NCBI GenBank assembly: GCA_019416285.1
Contig: DXXM01000043.1
Span: 1-24,708 of the forward strand
Length of the DNA stretch: 24,708 nucleotides
Direction: 5' to 3'
Origin: Bacteroidales bacterium
Lineage (GTDB): Bacteria > Bacteroidota > Bacteroidia > Bacteroidales > Muribaculaceae
Made by a program: the position numbers and the translations under genes. Below the pieces are notes generated by a model. That model made no database searches. It saw only the letters and a list, made by a program, of their open reading frames with translations, and was not told the origin of the DNA. Shown piece after piece: positions 7,660-15,231 of the stretch. Numbering within the stretch: position 1 is the stretch's first letter; each line of letters opens with the position of its first letter.

Positions 7660-8562
7660 TCAATCGTTTTTATAGAGTTCACTCATTTCTGAAATCCAAC
7701 CTTTCATAGTCTTGCGCAGTGATGTCGGGCTGATTACTTCTATCATTGCTCCTACCTGAAGCAGCTTCATGACAAAATCATATGTCGGAGAAAGATACAG
7801 TTCGAAATCGGCATATTCTGTGCAGTCCTCTAACAAACGCTGGCTGTGATGCAGCGGCAGAGACTTTAAATAATGCTTATGGTATTCGTTTGCACGAATC
7901 ACAATGCGTTCCGGCGGCACATCGTCGCCGATAACAATACCGTAAGACGTGGAGAAATAATCATCGGCATTGAAATTATTTGGAAGCTTATACGTGTCAT
8001 CCGTAATCTCAACATCCTCCAGCCGGTCAAGTCCATAAATCTTTATCTCGTTGCGGTTGTTGTGTGCAAGCACGTACCACCGGTTTTCAAACAGCTTGAT
8101 ACAATACGGCTCGATTGGAAAAATATAGCCGTGCGACCTGTTGAAAGGGTGGTATGTGATGTTTACCACCCGGTTCTCTTTCATCGCTTCAAGTATGGCT
8201 GTCAAGTGGTCGCGCCCGGATGGAATCTTATCTACTATGATACGGCCTTTCAGCGAGAGGTTCTCGCCGATAAGGTTACCGACTGCGAATGAGTCGAGCA
8301 TCCACTTTTTGAGTTTGTCCTCGTCGATGTCTTCCGGATTGGCTATATAATATAAGTAGCCGCCGACCTTCTGGCAGTCGATGATTATTCCGAACTGTTC
8401 AAAGATAGCGTCGCGCCAACGGTTGAATGTGGCGCGGTGGAGCGGTTTGCAGTCGCTCAGGTCTTTGTTCCGCTCCCATTTGTAGGATAAATCCTTGTGA
8501 GAGATTTTACCAGCACGGCGGATTGTGTCAATCAGCCATGTGTATTTTTGCAGTTGTTTCAT
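7660..8562 (-). CDS. WYL-domain transcriptional regulator
   Basis: The 300-residue protein has an N-terminal helical DNA-binding part (residues 1-75, with ISHKDLSYKWERN...RATFNRWRDAI), a WYL domain (about 125-200) with the characteristic RWYVLAHN (161-168) and YGLDRLEDV (176-184), and a C-terminal WCX-like extension ending in SPTSLRKTMKGWI. WYL domains bind ligands such as oligonucleotides, and WYL regulators control several defence systems (BrxR for BREX, CapW for CBASS). A TAnnTTTG box lies 20 nt before the start. It forms an operon with the DnaQ-like exonuclease (2-nt gap). It may regulate its own operon or the nearby defence genes; its operator is not identified. Family assignment is firm, target inferred. 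Confidence 0.88.
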   Translation of the reverse strand: MKQLQKYTWLIDTIRRAGKISHKDLSYKWERNKDLSDCKPLHRATFNRWRDAIFEQFGIIIDCQKVGGYLYYIANPEDIDEDKLKKWMLDSFAVGNLIGENLSLKGRIIVDKIPSGRDHLTAILEAMKENRVVNITYHPFNRSHGYIFPIEPYCIKLFENRWYVLAHNNRNEIKIYGLDRLEDVEITDDTYKLPNNFNADDYFSTSYGIVIGDDVPPERIVIRANEYHKHYLKSLPLHHSQRLLEDCTEYADFELYLSPTYDFVMKLLQVGAMIEVISPTSLRKTMKGWISEMSELYKND

Positions 8563-8581
8563 CTTATAGATTTTTTCTCCG

Positions 8582-8589
8582 CAAATTTA
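8582..8589 (-). promoter_or_regulatory. Promoter -7 box of the WYL-exonuclease operon
   Basis: The minus strand reads TAAATTTG, a full TAnnTTTG match, 20 nt before the WYL start codon. No clear TTTG -33 element lies at the usual distance. Confidence 0.5.
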
Positions 8590-8751
8590 GCCGCTTCCTG
8601 TATCATTTAGCGATACATATTTATTTAATGCACACTTTGGTTTAGTTCTGGATATATATGCCCGTATAAACCTGAACCAATATATTTGGAGACAAGAGGC
8701 TGGGCAAAAGGAAAAAGGATGCTCATAAGTTTTCCTTTTCATCAGCAGTGA

Positions 8752-8871
8752 TTACGTTCTCCGTGTCCTGAAACGTTCTTGGAATTGTTCCAGTCGAGCA
8801 ATCAGCTCATCAAACGACAGTTTATCGCCGTGAATCATCGAGAATCTCATTGCCTCATAATTCTGGCGCAT
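8752..8871 (-). CDS. Possible 39-aa microprotein or gene remnant
   Basis: In the otherwise gene-free 8563-8955 stretch one short frame looks protein-like: it starts MRQNYEAMRFSMIHGDKLSF and continues with an amphipathic helix (ELIARLEQFQERF) to a basic end. The frame stays open for about 20 codons upstream of the ATG (through VICTRE), so it may be the tail of a decayed gene rather than an intact one. I do not recognise it. It follows the DUF1016 nuclease gene on the same strand with an 84-nt gap and precedes the WYL gene. The rest of the 8563-8955 stretch shows only the WYL promoter box. Confidence 0.3.
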   Translation of the reverse strand: MRQNYEAMRFSMIHGDKLSFDELIARLEQFQERFRTRRT

Positions 8872-8955
8872 TTCTCTCGTGCAAATCACCGATTGGACAG
8901 AATGAAAAGGTCTATGGATAGTGCAACACTATGCGGATAATGCAGAAAATGCAGG

Positions 8956-10032
8956 TTATTTCAGTTCCAATTCGATGTCCTCTATTGATGGCAGAGAACT
9001 CTTGAATTCGTCGGGGATGAATTTTGTTAGCTGAAATTCCGCTACTCCGATAGGTTGTGATGATGACTCAAGTGCATATTGGGCAAGCACATTGTCTTTG
9101 TCCTTGCATATCAGCAAACCGATGGTGGGGTTGTCCTGTTCAGTTTTCAGTATATGATTTACCGCCGTCATGTAGGTACCAAGTTGCCCAATATCCCCGG
9201 CTCCGAAGGTCCCGGTCTTGACTTCTATAACACAATACGCGTGCAATTTGATGTTATAAAACAGTAAATCAATGAATTGTTCAGTATGTCCTACTTTGAG
9301 ACGGTATTCTTCTCCGACATAAGCAAAGCCTGAGCCAAGTTCAAGAAGGAACCGGGATATATTCGCCATCAAAGCTTTCTTCAGTTCTCGTTCCTTGTAA
9401 GGCTCGGTCATTTCGGTAAAGTCGAAGATATATGGGTCTTTTGTCAGTTCCTGAGCAAGGTCACTATCGGGAGCAGGCAGCAAGCGGGAGAAACTTGTCA
9501 GAGCTTTGCCCTGACGAAGGTGCAGACTCGTGTCGATAAATGATTTCAACACATTCCGCGACCAACCACCTTCAACTATTTTATGAACATAGAATAATGC
9601 GGTTTCCCGTTCTCCAGTCTCAAAATATTTATCTATCAGTGTCCGATGATGCCCCCAAGGAACAGAAAAAATAAAATCGCCCACAGCTTGTGGGCATATT
9701 TCAGATTCAGAATTGCCTACAAGTTGTGGGCAATTTGCAGAATCCTCACTATAAAGAAGATACATCTTCTTCATGTATTGTAAATTCTGCCGAGAAAAGC
9801 CCTCGGCTTCCGGTATAGCCGCTTTCAAATCCTGACTAAGATTCCGATAGAATCCGCTACCATAGACATTCTCGGCATCACGAGCCACGATGTCACGACC
9901 GAGCGACCAGTAGAAGCGCAGCATCTCCCTGTTCACCTGCGTCGCTGCCTTAATCTGGCTGCGACGGTAGCGTTCTTTTAACTCCTGAATCCACCGGGAG
10001 TATTCGGCATCGGTTTTAATCAGTTTGCTCAT
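8956..10032 (-). CDS. DUF1016/YhcG-family PD-(D/E)XK nuclease
   Basis: The 358-residue protein has the two-part YhcG layout. An N-terminal helical DUF1016 region (WIQELKERYRRSQIKAATQVNREMLRFYW, then SRQNLQYMKKMY) is followed by FSVPWGHH, and a C-terminal nuclease domain carries E231, D255 (EQFIDLLFYN), E270-V-K272 (CVIEVKTG) and Q283, so the PD-(D/E)XK centre is intact. It has an insertion at residues 100-118 with two copies of a CPQxVG motif, 12 residues apart, encoded by palindromic DNA. DUF1016 proteins are frequent in restriction and defence loci and mobile elements, but their substrate is generally unknown. It stands between the integrase and the WYL operon with its own likely promoter (10063-10078). 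Confidence 0.87.
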   Translation of the reverse strand: MSKLIKTDAEYSRWIQELKERYRRSQIKAATQVNREMLRFYWSLGRDIVARDAENVYGSGFYRNLSQDLKAAIPEAEGFSRQNLQYMKKMYLLYSEDSANCPQLVGNSESEICPQAVGDFIFSVPWGHHRTLIDKYFETGERETALFYVHKIVEGGWSRNVLKSFIDTSLHLRQGKALTSFSRLLPAPDSDLAQELTKDPYIFDFTEMTEPYKERELKKALMANISRFLLELGSGFAYVGEEYRLKVGHTEQFIDLLFYNIKLHAYCVIEVKTGTFGAGDIGQLGTYMTAVNHILKTEQDNPTIGLLICKDKDNVLAQYALESSSQPIGVAEFQLTKFIPDEFKSSLPSIEDIELELK

Positions 10033-10062
10033 GGCTTTACCTTCTTGTAGTTGATCTAATTA

Positions 10063-10078
10063 CAAAATTACAAAAATA
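10063..10078 (-). promoter_or_regulatory. Tandem promoter -7 boxes before the DUF1016 gene
   Basis: Two adjacent minus-strand matches to TAnnTTTG occur: TATTTTTG at 10071-10078 and TAATTTTG at 10063-10070, 31-46 nt before the start codon at 10032. One or both may be used; the gene would then be transcribed independently of the integrase. Confidence 0.4.
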
Positions 10079-10118
10079 TTCTGATACTGAGGGCATAATA
10101 TATCCTATAATCGCCTGG

Positions 10119-11468
10119 CTAATCCAGCAGTCCGACAAGTTCCTTTTTGATGTCTTCGTCAATTTCGCGGTAGCGGGCGAAGGCTTTGCTTCCCTCCTTG
10201 TGGCCCGACAAGGCGCCGACAAGACTTGGGTCTTTTACCTTCTTATAGAGGTTGCCGACAAATGTGCGTCGAGCCATGTGGCTGCTGGCGATCTCATTAA
10301 TGGGGCGTCGTTCTTCTTCGCCAGTCTTTGGATTGAGAACGGTTACGATTCGTTTTATCTCACAGGCTGTGAAAATGCTCTTGATTGCATCATTGTATTT
10401 CTGGGTACTGATAAACGGGAATAATCTCCCCTTTTTATCGACGCCTTTGTATTTCTCCACCAAAGCCACTGCCCGTTTGTTCAACGGAACGCGAATAACC
10501 TCTGGTCTTTCTCCCTTTGTCTTGTTGGGCATATATTCGACTGCTCCATCAATTATGCTTTCCAGAGTCATTTCTATCAAGTCGGAGACACGGCATCCGA
10601 TGAGGCACTGAAAGATGAAGATGTCGCGTTGAACTGCCAATGCTGGTTTATCCGAGAAATCATGGTCGGCGATTGTATCCCGCTCTTCAATGCTGATATA
10701 ATATGGCGTACCATATTTCTCCGCGCCTATGCTTGTGCAGGATGCGAAGGGAGTGCGGGTAATGTAACCGCGTTTGACACACCAGTTGAAGAATGCCCTC
10801 AGTCTTTTCATGATGGCTATAACAGCATTGTGTCCTCGCTGCTCAGGCTTGCGTGGTTTACGCTTTGATTTCACAACCTCCGATACATCCTTATATATGG
10901 AGGGGTATTTCTCGTATATCTTTGGCTCGTCAATAACAAACTGCTTGAAAGCATCCACCATTTCGCCGGTGAACTCTTCAAGTTTGAGAGAGAAATTCTG
11001 TCGTGTCGATTTCCGCTTGTATTTCTCATATCTCTCCAGCAACCGGGCCAACACGCGATAATGGCTCGATAACTTCGTGCCATCTTGTGTCGTATCAAGA
11101 TATTCATTGAAGGTGTCGAAGAAATTTCTGCTGACAGGAGTAGTCTCAAACAGTTCAGGATGATTGTGGCGCATTATGGCATCCTCGAAAAATTCCTTTG
11201 AAAGAAGATTCTGAGGTGTATTGACGCAAAGGGATACCAATCTGCTTTCCAATGAAACAAGATTGTCGCTGATTGTTTGTAAATTTGCAAGGGTCTTGCG
11301 GTCGGCTCTCGGCATTATGAATTTTCCATCACGAAACCGAGACGGATCGACAAATATGCCGCTTTTGAGTCTTAGACGCAAATCGCGCGATACTGACAGG
11401 CGAAGCATGATTTCAGATTCGCCGTTGCCGTTGACCTTAGAGGAGAGAGATCTTGTTATAGTAGCCAT
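10119..11468 (-). CDS. Tyrosine recombinase (integrase) of an integrative element
   Basis: From the ATG at 11468 (MATITRSLSS) the protein has 449 residues. It shows an N-terminal arm-binding-like part, a SAM-like core-binding domain (about 115-235, with FDTFNEYLDTTQ and AFFNWCVKRGYI) and a catalytic domain with R293 (GCRVSDL), H397-x-x-R400 (SSHMARRTF), H423 (SGHKEGS) and Y433, the full R-H-R-H-Y set. The frame extends to 11603, but that part is low-quality sequence over the promoter, so the inner start is chosen. Such integrases sit at the end of Bacteroidetes integrative elements, and its position at the edge between AT-rich defence genes and GC-rich housekeeping genes fits this. No recombination directionality factor or relaxase is in view. 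Confidence 0.9.
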   Translation of the reverse strand: MATITRSLSSKVNGNGESEIMLRLSVSRDLRLRLKSGIFVDPSRFRDGKFIMPRADRKTLANLQTISDNLVSLESRLVSLCVNTPQNLLSKEFFEDAIMRHNHPELFETTPVSRNFFDTFNEYLDTTQDGTKLSSHYRVLARLLERYEKYKRKSTRQNFSLKLEEFTGEMVDAFKQFVIDEPKIYEKYPSIYKDVSEVVKSKRKPRKPEQRGHNAVIAIMKRLRAFFNWCVKRGYITRTPFASCTSIGAEKYGTPYYISIEERDTIADHDFSDKPALAVQRDIFIFQCLIGCRVSDLIEMTLESIIDGAVEYMPNKTKGERPEVIRVPLNKRAVALVEKYKGVDKKGRLFPFISTQKYNDAIKSIFTACEIKRIVTVLNPKTGEEERRPINEIASSHMARRTFVGNLYKKVKDPSLVGALSGHKEGSKAFARYREIDEDIKKELVGLLD

Positions 11469-11494
11469 ATTGAGAGAGGTTTTGATTACAGGTA

Positions 11495-11502
11495 CAAATT
11501 TA
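11495..11502 (-). promoter_or_regulatory. Promoter -7 box of the integrase
   Basis: The minus strand reads TAAATTTG, a full TAnnTTTG match, 27 nt before the integrase ATG. It lies inside TTTGTAAATTTG, and the TTTGTCCAC words nearby (11509-11551) may be repeat sites bound by the integrase or its regulators. Confidence 0.45.
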
Positions 11503-12189
11503 CAAAAATTTGTCCACGCGCCAAAATTTCTGTCCACGTTTTGTCCACATCCTTTGCCACTGCTTGCGCTTCGTTGAAATCGCAAGCGCAATACCCAGCC
11601 CAAAACATTTATTTAATAATCTGATAATCAATAGCTATTAGATAAGATTGATTTGCGCCTTAGACTCAATCAGATTCAACGAGATTCATAATTACAACTC
11701 CAAGTGGGACCACTCTTTTCCATCGAGAGACTGTCCAAACTTGTTAGACAGTCTTTTTTTTATGTCTTTAAACCTTCCAAACGCTGTGAAACGCACAGAA
11801 TCACGCCCTCTGTTTTCACCAATGTTTTAACTATTGAAGAATGTGATTTAAGCATGTAAGCTGAAAAATTCATGTTATTTTAATGTTTAATTACAACAGA
11901 TTCATGCTGAGGGCAGATACAAGACAAAAGTCTAAAACAGAAAGCAATATCCATTACGACAGCGCATTTGTATGGTTCCGCATGTCTCTTCATAAGAATC
12001 TTTCTTTAACAGATATAGGTCCAATCAGACAAAAAAACTGCAAATTAATGAGGAGGAAAGCGAAGCACCTCCCAACGAGTCTCATCTGATTCTACTGAAG
12101 GTTAACTGTGCTTATTAGTGGTATTCCTTCAACGCAGGAATTATTAAAAAATAAACTAAATAATAGGTGATGGATATGAGCAAAATGTG
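11503..12189. other. Gene-free junction between the integrase and core genes
   Basis: About 690 AT-rich bases without a convincing gene. Seen in it: three TGTCCAC copies near 11511-11548 upstream of the integrase, a strong plus-strand terminator hairpin (11728-11761), a short minus-strand open frame over that hairpin (ending SLDGKEWSHLEL at 11692), a direct doublet of GATTCA around ACGA near 11674, and an ATTCCT/AGGAAT hairpin at 12123-12141. One element end (attachment site) should be here, but no tRNA or clear core repeat with another part of the window was found. A 68-residue frame at 11883-12089 has no protein-like features. Confidence 0.4.
11728..11761 (+). terminator. Strong intrinsic terminator lacking an upstream gene
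   Basis: AGACTGTC pairs perfectly with GACAGTCT (8 bp, 11-nt loop), followed by an uninterrupted run of eight T. It is a textbook plus-strand terminator. A small hairpin AGTGG-GA-CCACT precedes it at 11703-11714. No plus-strand gene lies upstream, so it may end a small RNA, read-through from inside the element, or be the severed end of a host gene. Confidence 0.7.
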
Positions 12190-12197
12190 TATCTTTG
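12190..12197 (+). promoter_or_regulatory. Promoter -7 box of the TlpA-like gene
   Basis: TATCTTTG is a full match to TAnnTTTG, 139 nt before the ATG at 12337. Transcription starting a few bases downstream would place the whole 19-bp tandem repeat in the 5' untranslated leader. Confidence 0.5.
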
Positions 12198-12211
12198 CGA
12201 TTGTTAAAGGA

Positions 12212-12336
12212 TTCAGCAATCTTTAATCTATTCAGTAACGTTTGATTCGTTCTGTAATATCTGATTTGTTCAGTAATATCTAATCAATTCGATAGTGTTT
12301 AATTCATTCAATAACCTTTAATCCATTCAATAATTT
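12212..12336 (+). repeat. Seven-copy 19-bp tandem repeat in the TlpA gene leader
   Basis: Units begin at 12212, 12231, 12250, 12269, 12288, 12307 and 12326, an exact 19-nt period, with approximate consensus TTCAGTAAYNTTTAATCNA. Copies differ at several positions, so the array is old or under selection for length and period rather than recently expanded. The last, partial copy runs straight into the start codon. Period, position between promoter box and ATG, and lack of coding potential point to a regulatory leader or a slippage-prone spacer. Confidence 0.85.
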
Positions 12337-13083
12337 ATGAGACTTTTCAGATGGCTGTTGGTGCTTGTCGCTGTGGTTATGGCGGCGGGGATGTGTGCGC
12401 AGGAGGGGGCGAAGGGCTCCAAAATCTATATTATCGACGGGTATTTCTTCCATGAGATACCGATGGACCACAGTCTGCTCGACGGGCTGCTGTCAATCCG
12501 TACGGCCAACGGCACAAAGGCTTTCGGGCTCACTCTGAAAGAGTCTCTGCCGGAGGAGGCGAAGCAATATGCCGTGCCGAAGGAGCAGATTCCGGAGGCG
12601 GACGTATTGCTTGAGATGTATAACGAGAAGAAGAGCCGCGTGATTCATTTCTCGGTCGAGAAGGAGAATATTCTCAAGCCGGGAGAAAAATTCCCGCACT
12701 TTGACGCACAGGATATTGATGGGCGCAAGTGGAGTTCGGCCGATGTGGAGGGCAAAGTGATGGTGCTCAACTGCTGGTTTACGGGTTGCGGGCCGTGCAG
12801 GGCGGAGATGCCGGAGCTGTCGAAGTGGAAAGAGGAAATGCCCGATGTGATGTTTTTCTCTTCCACCTACGAGAAACCCGAAACAGCCCGCCCAGTGCTG
12901 GAGCGCGCCGGTTTCAACTGGATACCGCTGGTCAACAATACACAGTTCATAGAATATATCGGCGGCAACGGCTATCCCATGACCATTGTGGTCGGCAAGG
13001 ACGGGAAAATCGCTCAGATAGAGTATGGAACCAGCCCCCTGCAACGCGACAGTCTGAAAGAGACAATCCGGTCACTGAGATAG
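12337..13083 (+). CDS. TlpA-like periplasmic thioredoxin-fold protein
   Basis: The 248-residue protein starts with a signal peptide (MRLFRWLLVLVAVVMAAGMC, cleavage likely near residue 20-22). A Bacteroidetes-type N-terminal region of about 90 residues precedes a thioredoxin domain from residue ~112 (LKPGEKFPHFDAQDIDGRKW). The redox motif is C151-G-P-C154 in CWFTGCGPCRAEMP, and a cis-Pro loop follows in GGNGYPMTIVV. It belongs to the TlpA/ResA-like oxidoreductases that reduce or isomerise disulfides outside the cytoplasm; both active cysteines are present. The gene stands alone between the repeat leader and a strong terminator. Substrate unknown. Confidence 0.9.
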   Translation: MRLFRWLLVLVAVVMAAGMCAQEGAKGSKIYIIDGYFFHEIPMDHSLLDGLLSIRTANGTKAFGLTLKESLPEEAKQYAVPKEQIPEADVLLEMYNEKKSRVIHFSVEKENILKPGEKFPHFDAQDIDGRKWSSADVEGKVMVLNCWFTGCGPCRAEMPELSKWKEEMPDVMFFSSTYEKPETARPVLERAGFNWIPLVNNTQFIEYIGGNGYPMTIVVGKDGKIAQIEYGTSPLQRDSLKETIRSLR

Positions 13084-13158
13084 TATCTCACAGAACAAGG
13101 GGTGCCGGTGAGCGTGATATGATTACGGTTCAAGTCTAATAGTGGCCGACGCTGGCAT

Positions 13159-13213
13159 AAAACATGAAAACCATCCGCGGGGCCATTGCGACCCGGGATG
13201 GTTTTCATGTTTT
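13159..13213. terminator. Bidirectional terminator between convergent genes
   Basis: An 18-bp perfect stem (13159-13176 with 13196-13213; AAAACATG at the base) with a GC-rich inner part sits between the stop of the TlpA-like gene (13083) and the stop of the YeiH-type gene (13245). A T-run follows on the plus strand and, by symmetry of the A-rich base, on the minus strand. Confidence 0.88.
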
Positions 13214-13244
13214 TTATGTCTGTGACAGAACCGGTGGGGCGGTA

Positions 13245-14282
13245 TCAGAGCCACAGCGGAGCCACGTGTTTGGCGAGGATATATCCGCCGATAATCAGCC
13301 ACACATCGAGGCAGAAAGCGAGGATGAAGGGCTTGGCTCCGGCCTTCTTGAACTTGTCGATGCTTGTCTCGGCACCGAGAGCGGCCATTGCCATGGTGAG
13401 GAGGAAGGTATCGAAATAGTTGATGGCGTCTACAAACACTGTGGGGAGGAGATCAAACGAGTTGAAGGCGATGACACCGAGGAAACCGATGGCAAACCAG
13501 GGTATCTGCACCTTGCCCTTCTCATCGGCGTTGCCCTCTTTGGCATTGCGGCGTGCCACCCAGAAGCCGAGCACGAGGAGCACGGGCACGAGAAGCATCA
13601 CACGGATCATCTTCACGATAATCGACACGTTTGAAATCTCGGTTCCCATGGCGTTGCCGGCGCCTACCGCGTGGGCAACCTCATGGAGCGTAGCGCCAGA
13701 ATAGATACCCATTTCCTGCGGGGTGAGGTCGAGCAGACCGGAGCGGTAGAGGATGGGGTAGAGGAACATGGAGATTGTTCCGAAGATAACTACTGTAGCC
13801 ACAGCGACGGCTGTCTTGTAGGGCTGTGTACGGATTGTGGACTCGGCGCCGAGCACGGCTGCCGCGCCGCAGATGCCGCTGCCGACCGAGGTGAGCAGGG
13901 CGGTGTCGCGGTCCATCTTCAGCAGACGTCCTATCCACACGCCGCCGAGGATGGTGACGGTCACTATGATGACGTCAATGATGATACCGGCCACGCCGAC
14001 GTTGACAATGTCCTGAAACGTCAGCCTGAAACCGTAGAGGATGATACCGAGACGAAGGATTTTCTTTGAACAGAACTGGATGCCCGGAACCCATGTCTCC
14101 GGGAGGTTGTTGCGGAGCGAATTGGCATAGAGCATACCCAGGATGATACCGATAATCATCGGACTGAATGAGATGTCCTTTAGAAACTGTGCCTCGCCGA
14201 TATAGAAGGCGGCGCAGGCGAAAAGGGCTATAAGAAGTATACCGTGAAGCATACTCACGCGTGTTTCCGTAAGTTTAGCCAT
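13245..14282 (-). CDS. yeiH: YeiH/UPF0324-family membrane transporter (putative sulfate exporter class)
   Basis: From the ATG at 14282 the protein has 345 residues, the usual family length, with about ten membrane segments. Family features include SFSPMIIGIILGM near the N-terminus, LRLGIILYGFRLTF, TSVGSGICGAAAVLGAESTI, YSGATLHEVAHAVGAG in the middle and GAETSIDKFKKAGAKP near the C-terminus. The frame runs on to 14474, but the added residues are not family-like and overlap the neighbouring gene. UPF0324 proteins are annotated as putative sulfate exporters; the substrate is not well proven. It is the last of a minus-strand run (FKBP, flavodoxin-ferredoxin, this gene), 77 bp after the flavodoxin-ferredoxin, and ends at a bidirectional terminator. 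Confidence 0.9.
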   Translation of the reverse strand: MAKLTETRVSMLHGILLIALFACAAFYIGEAQFLKDISFSPMIIGIILGMLYANSLRNNLPETWVPGIQFCSKKILRLGIILYGFRLTFQDIVNVGVAGIIIDVIIVTVTILGGVWIGRLLKMDRDTALLTSVGSGICGAAAVLGAESTIRTQPYKTAVAVATVVIFGTISMFLYPILYRSGLLDLTPQEMGIYSGATLHEVAHAVGAGNAMGTEISNVSIIVKMIRVMLLVPVLLVLGFWVARRNAKEGNADEKGKVQIPWFAIGFLGVIAFNSFDLLPTVFVDAINYFDTFLLTMAMAALGAETSIDKFKKAGAKPFILAFCLDVWLIIGGYILAKHVAPLWL

Positions 14283-14359
14283 GATGATTTTATTGAATTG
14301 ATTTAAATTTAGGTTATTGTATAGAAAGTAGATTTGTATGATATAAATGAGTCGGGCGT

Positions 14360-15178
14360 TCAGATGATCCACACGGGTGATCTGCGCGCCGAGAAATTGG
14401 CTGAGAGCACAGGGGCGAAGGGGGAGTTGAGTGTCCGCGCTCCGTCGGGACATGATTTCACGCAGGCGCAGCACTTAATGCAGCGGCTCGCGTCGGTCAG
14501 GAATCCGTCGGGGCTTATTGCGCCCGTGGGACACACTTCTACGCACACACCGCAGCCTCCGCAGAGCTTCGGGTTATGGACGGGAATGAGCCTGACTGGG
14601 TTTTCGGCCTGGCTCTTCTGGTAGCTTCTGACGAAAGCGAGGAAATTTTCAACCGATTCGGGTGCCGCGGGCTCGTCGGCAAGGGCCGAGAGGTCGACGT
14701 GGGAGCAGGTGCCCGAGGCAAGTGCTGCGGCTATGGCGCGGCCGAAGGCTTCGGCATCGGCGAGGTCGCGTGCGTCGGGGCGTCCGGCGGCTATCGGAGT
14801 GGATGCAGTACTGTAGGAGTGCTCGCCCACGAAGGCCGCGCCTCCCACGGGAATAAATCCGCGTTCCGAGAGAAAATCGGCCATATCGGTCACCGCTTTT
14901 TCAAACGCGCGGTTGCCGTAGACTGCCACCGCGACTGCCGGAGTTGAGTCGCCGGCTATCGCAGCCATGCGCTCCCTGACTATGGCAGGAGTGTGGCCGC
15001 CGTAGACCGGTGTGGCGGCTATAAGAAGTTCGGTGCTGTCAAACCGGCGTCGGCCGACGGCGGTTTTCGTGACATCTATCATTTCAACCTCCATGCAATC
15101 TCCGAGTCCCCGCGCGATAGCTGCGGCTATGCCGGCTGAGGTGCCGGTGGGTGAGAAATATATGATAGTCGTTTTCAT
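14360..15178 (-). CDS. EFR1-type flavodoxin with two 4Fe-4S clusters
   Basis: The 272-residue protein fuses an N-terminal flavodoxin-like domain (FMN phosphate loop SPTGTSAG at residues 9-16, TPVYGGHTP at 56-64) to a C-terminal ferredoxin domain. The iron-sulfur ligands are C206, C209, C212, C216 (CGGCGVCVEVCP) and C233, C236, C239, C243 (CIKCCACVKSCP), giving two 4Fe-4S clusters. It lacks a signal peptide and acts in the cytoplasm as an electron carrier of the EFR1 class; partner enzymes are unknown. An Ala-rich linker joins the domains (about 140-175). It lies 53 bp downstream of the FKBP gene on the same strand, possibly co-transcribed. Confidence 0.9.
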   Translation of the reverse strand: MKTTIIYFSPTGTSAGIAAAIARGLGDCMEVEMIDVTKTAVGRRRFDSTELLIAATPVYGGHTPAIVRERMAAIAGDSTPAVAVAVYGNRAFEKAVTDMADFLSERGFIPVGGAAFVGEHSYSTASTPIAAGRPDARDLADAEAFGRAIAAALASGTCSHVDLSALADEPAAPESVENFLAFVRSYQKSQAENPVRLIPVHNPKLCGGCGVCVEVCPTGAISPDGFLTDASRCIKCCACVKSCPDGARTLNSPFAPVLSANFSARRSPVWII

Positions 15179-15231
15179 ATCTCTGCGGGGATTTGCTTTC
15201 TGGGGGGTGAATTTCTGCGGATGCTTCGGTT

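Noticed and set aside
11469..11603. N-terminal extension of the integrase
   Set aside because: It covers a full TAnnTTTG promoter box, and its residues do not resemble an integrase N-terminus; MATITRSLSS is the natural start.
11883..12089. 68-residue plus-strand frame in the junction region
   Set aside because: There is no promoter box, domain or sensible composition; it is a chance frame in AT-rich DNA.
12212..12336. CRISPR array
   Set aside because: The repeats are 19 nt in direct head-to-tail contact without spacers, units are diverged, and no cas genes are near.
14283..14474. N-terminal extension of the YeiH-type transporter
   Set aside because: It overlaps the upstream flavodoxin-ferredoxin gene and is not membrane-protein-like; the family start is at 14282.
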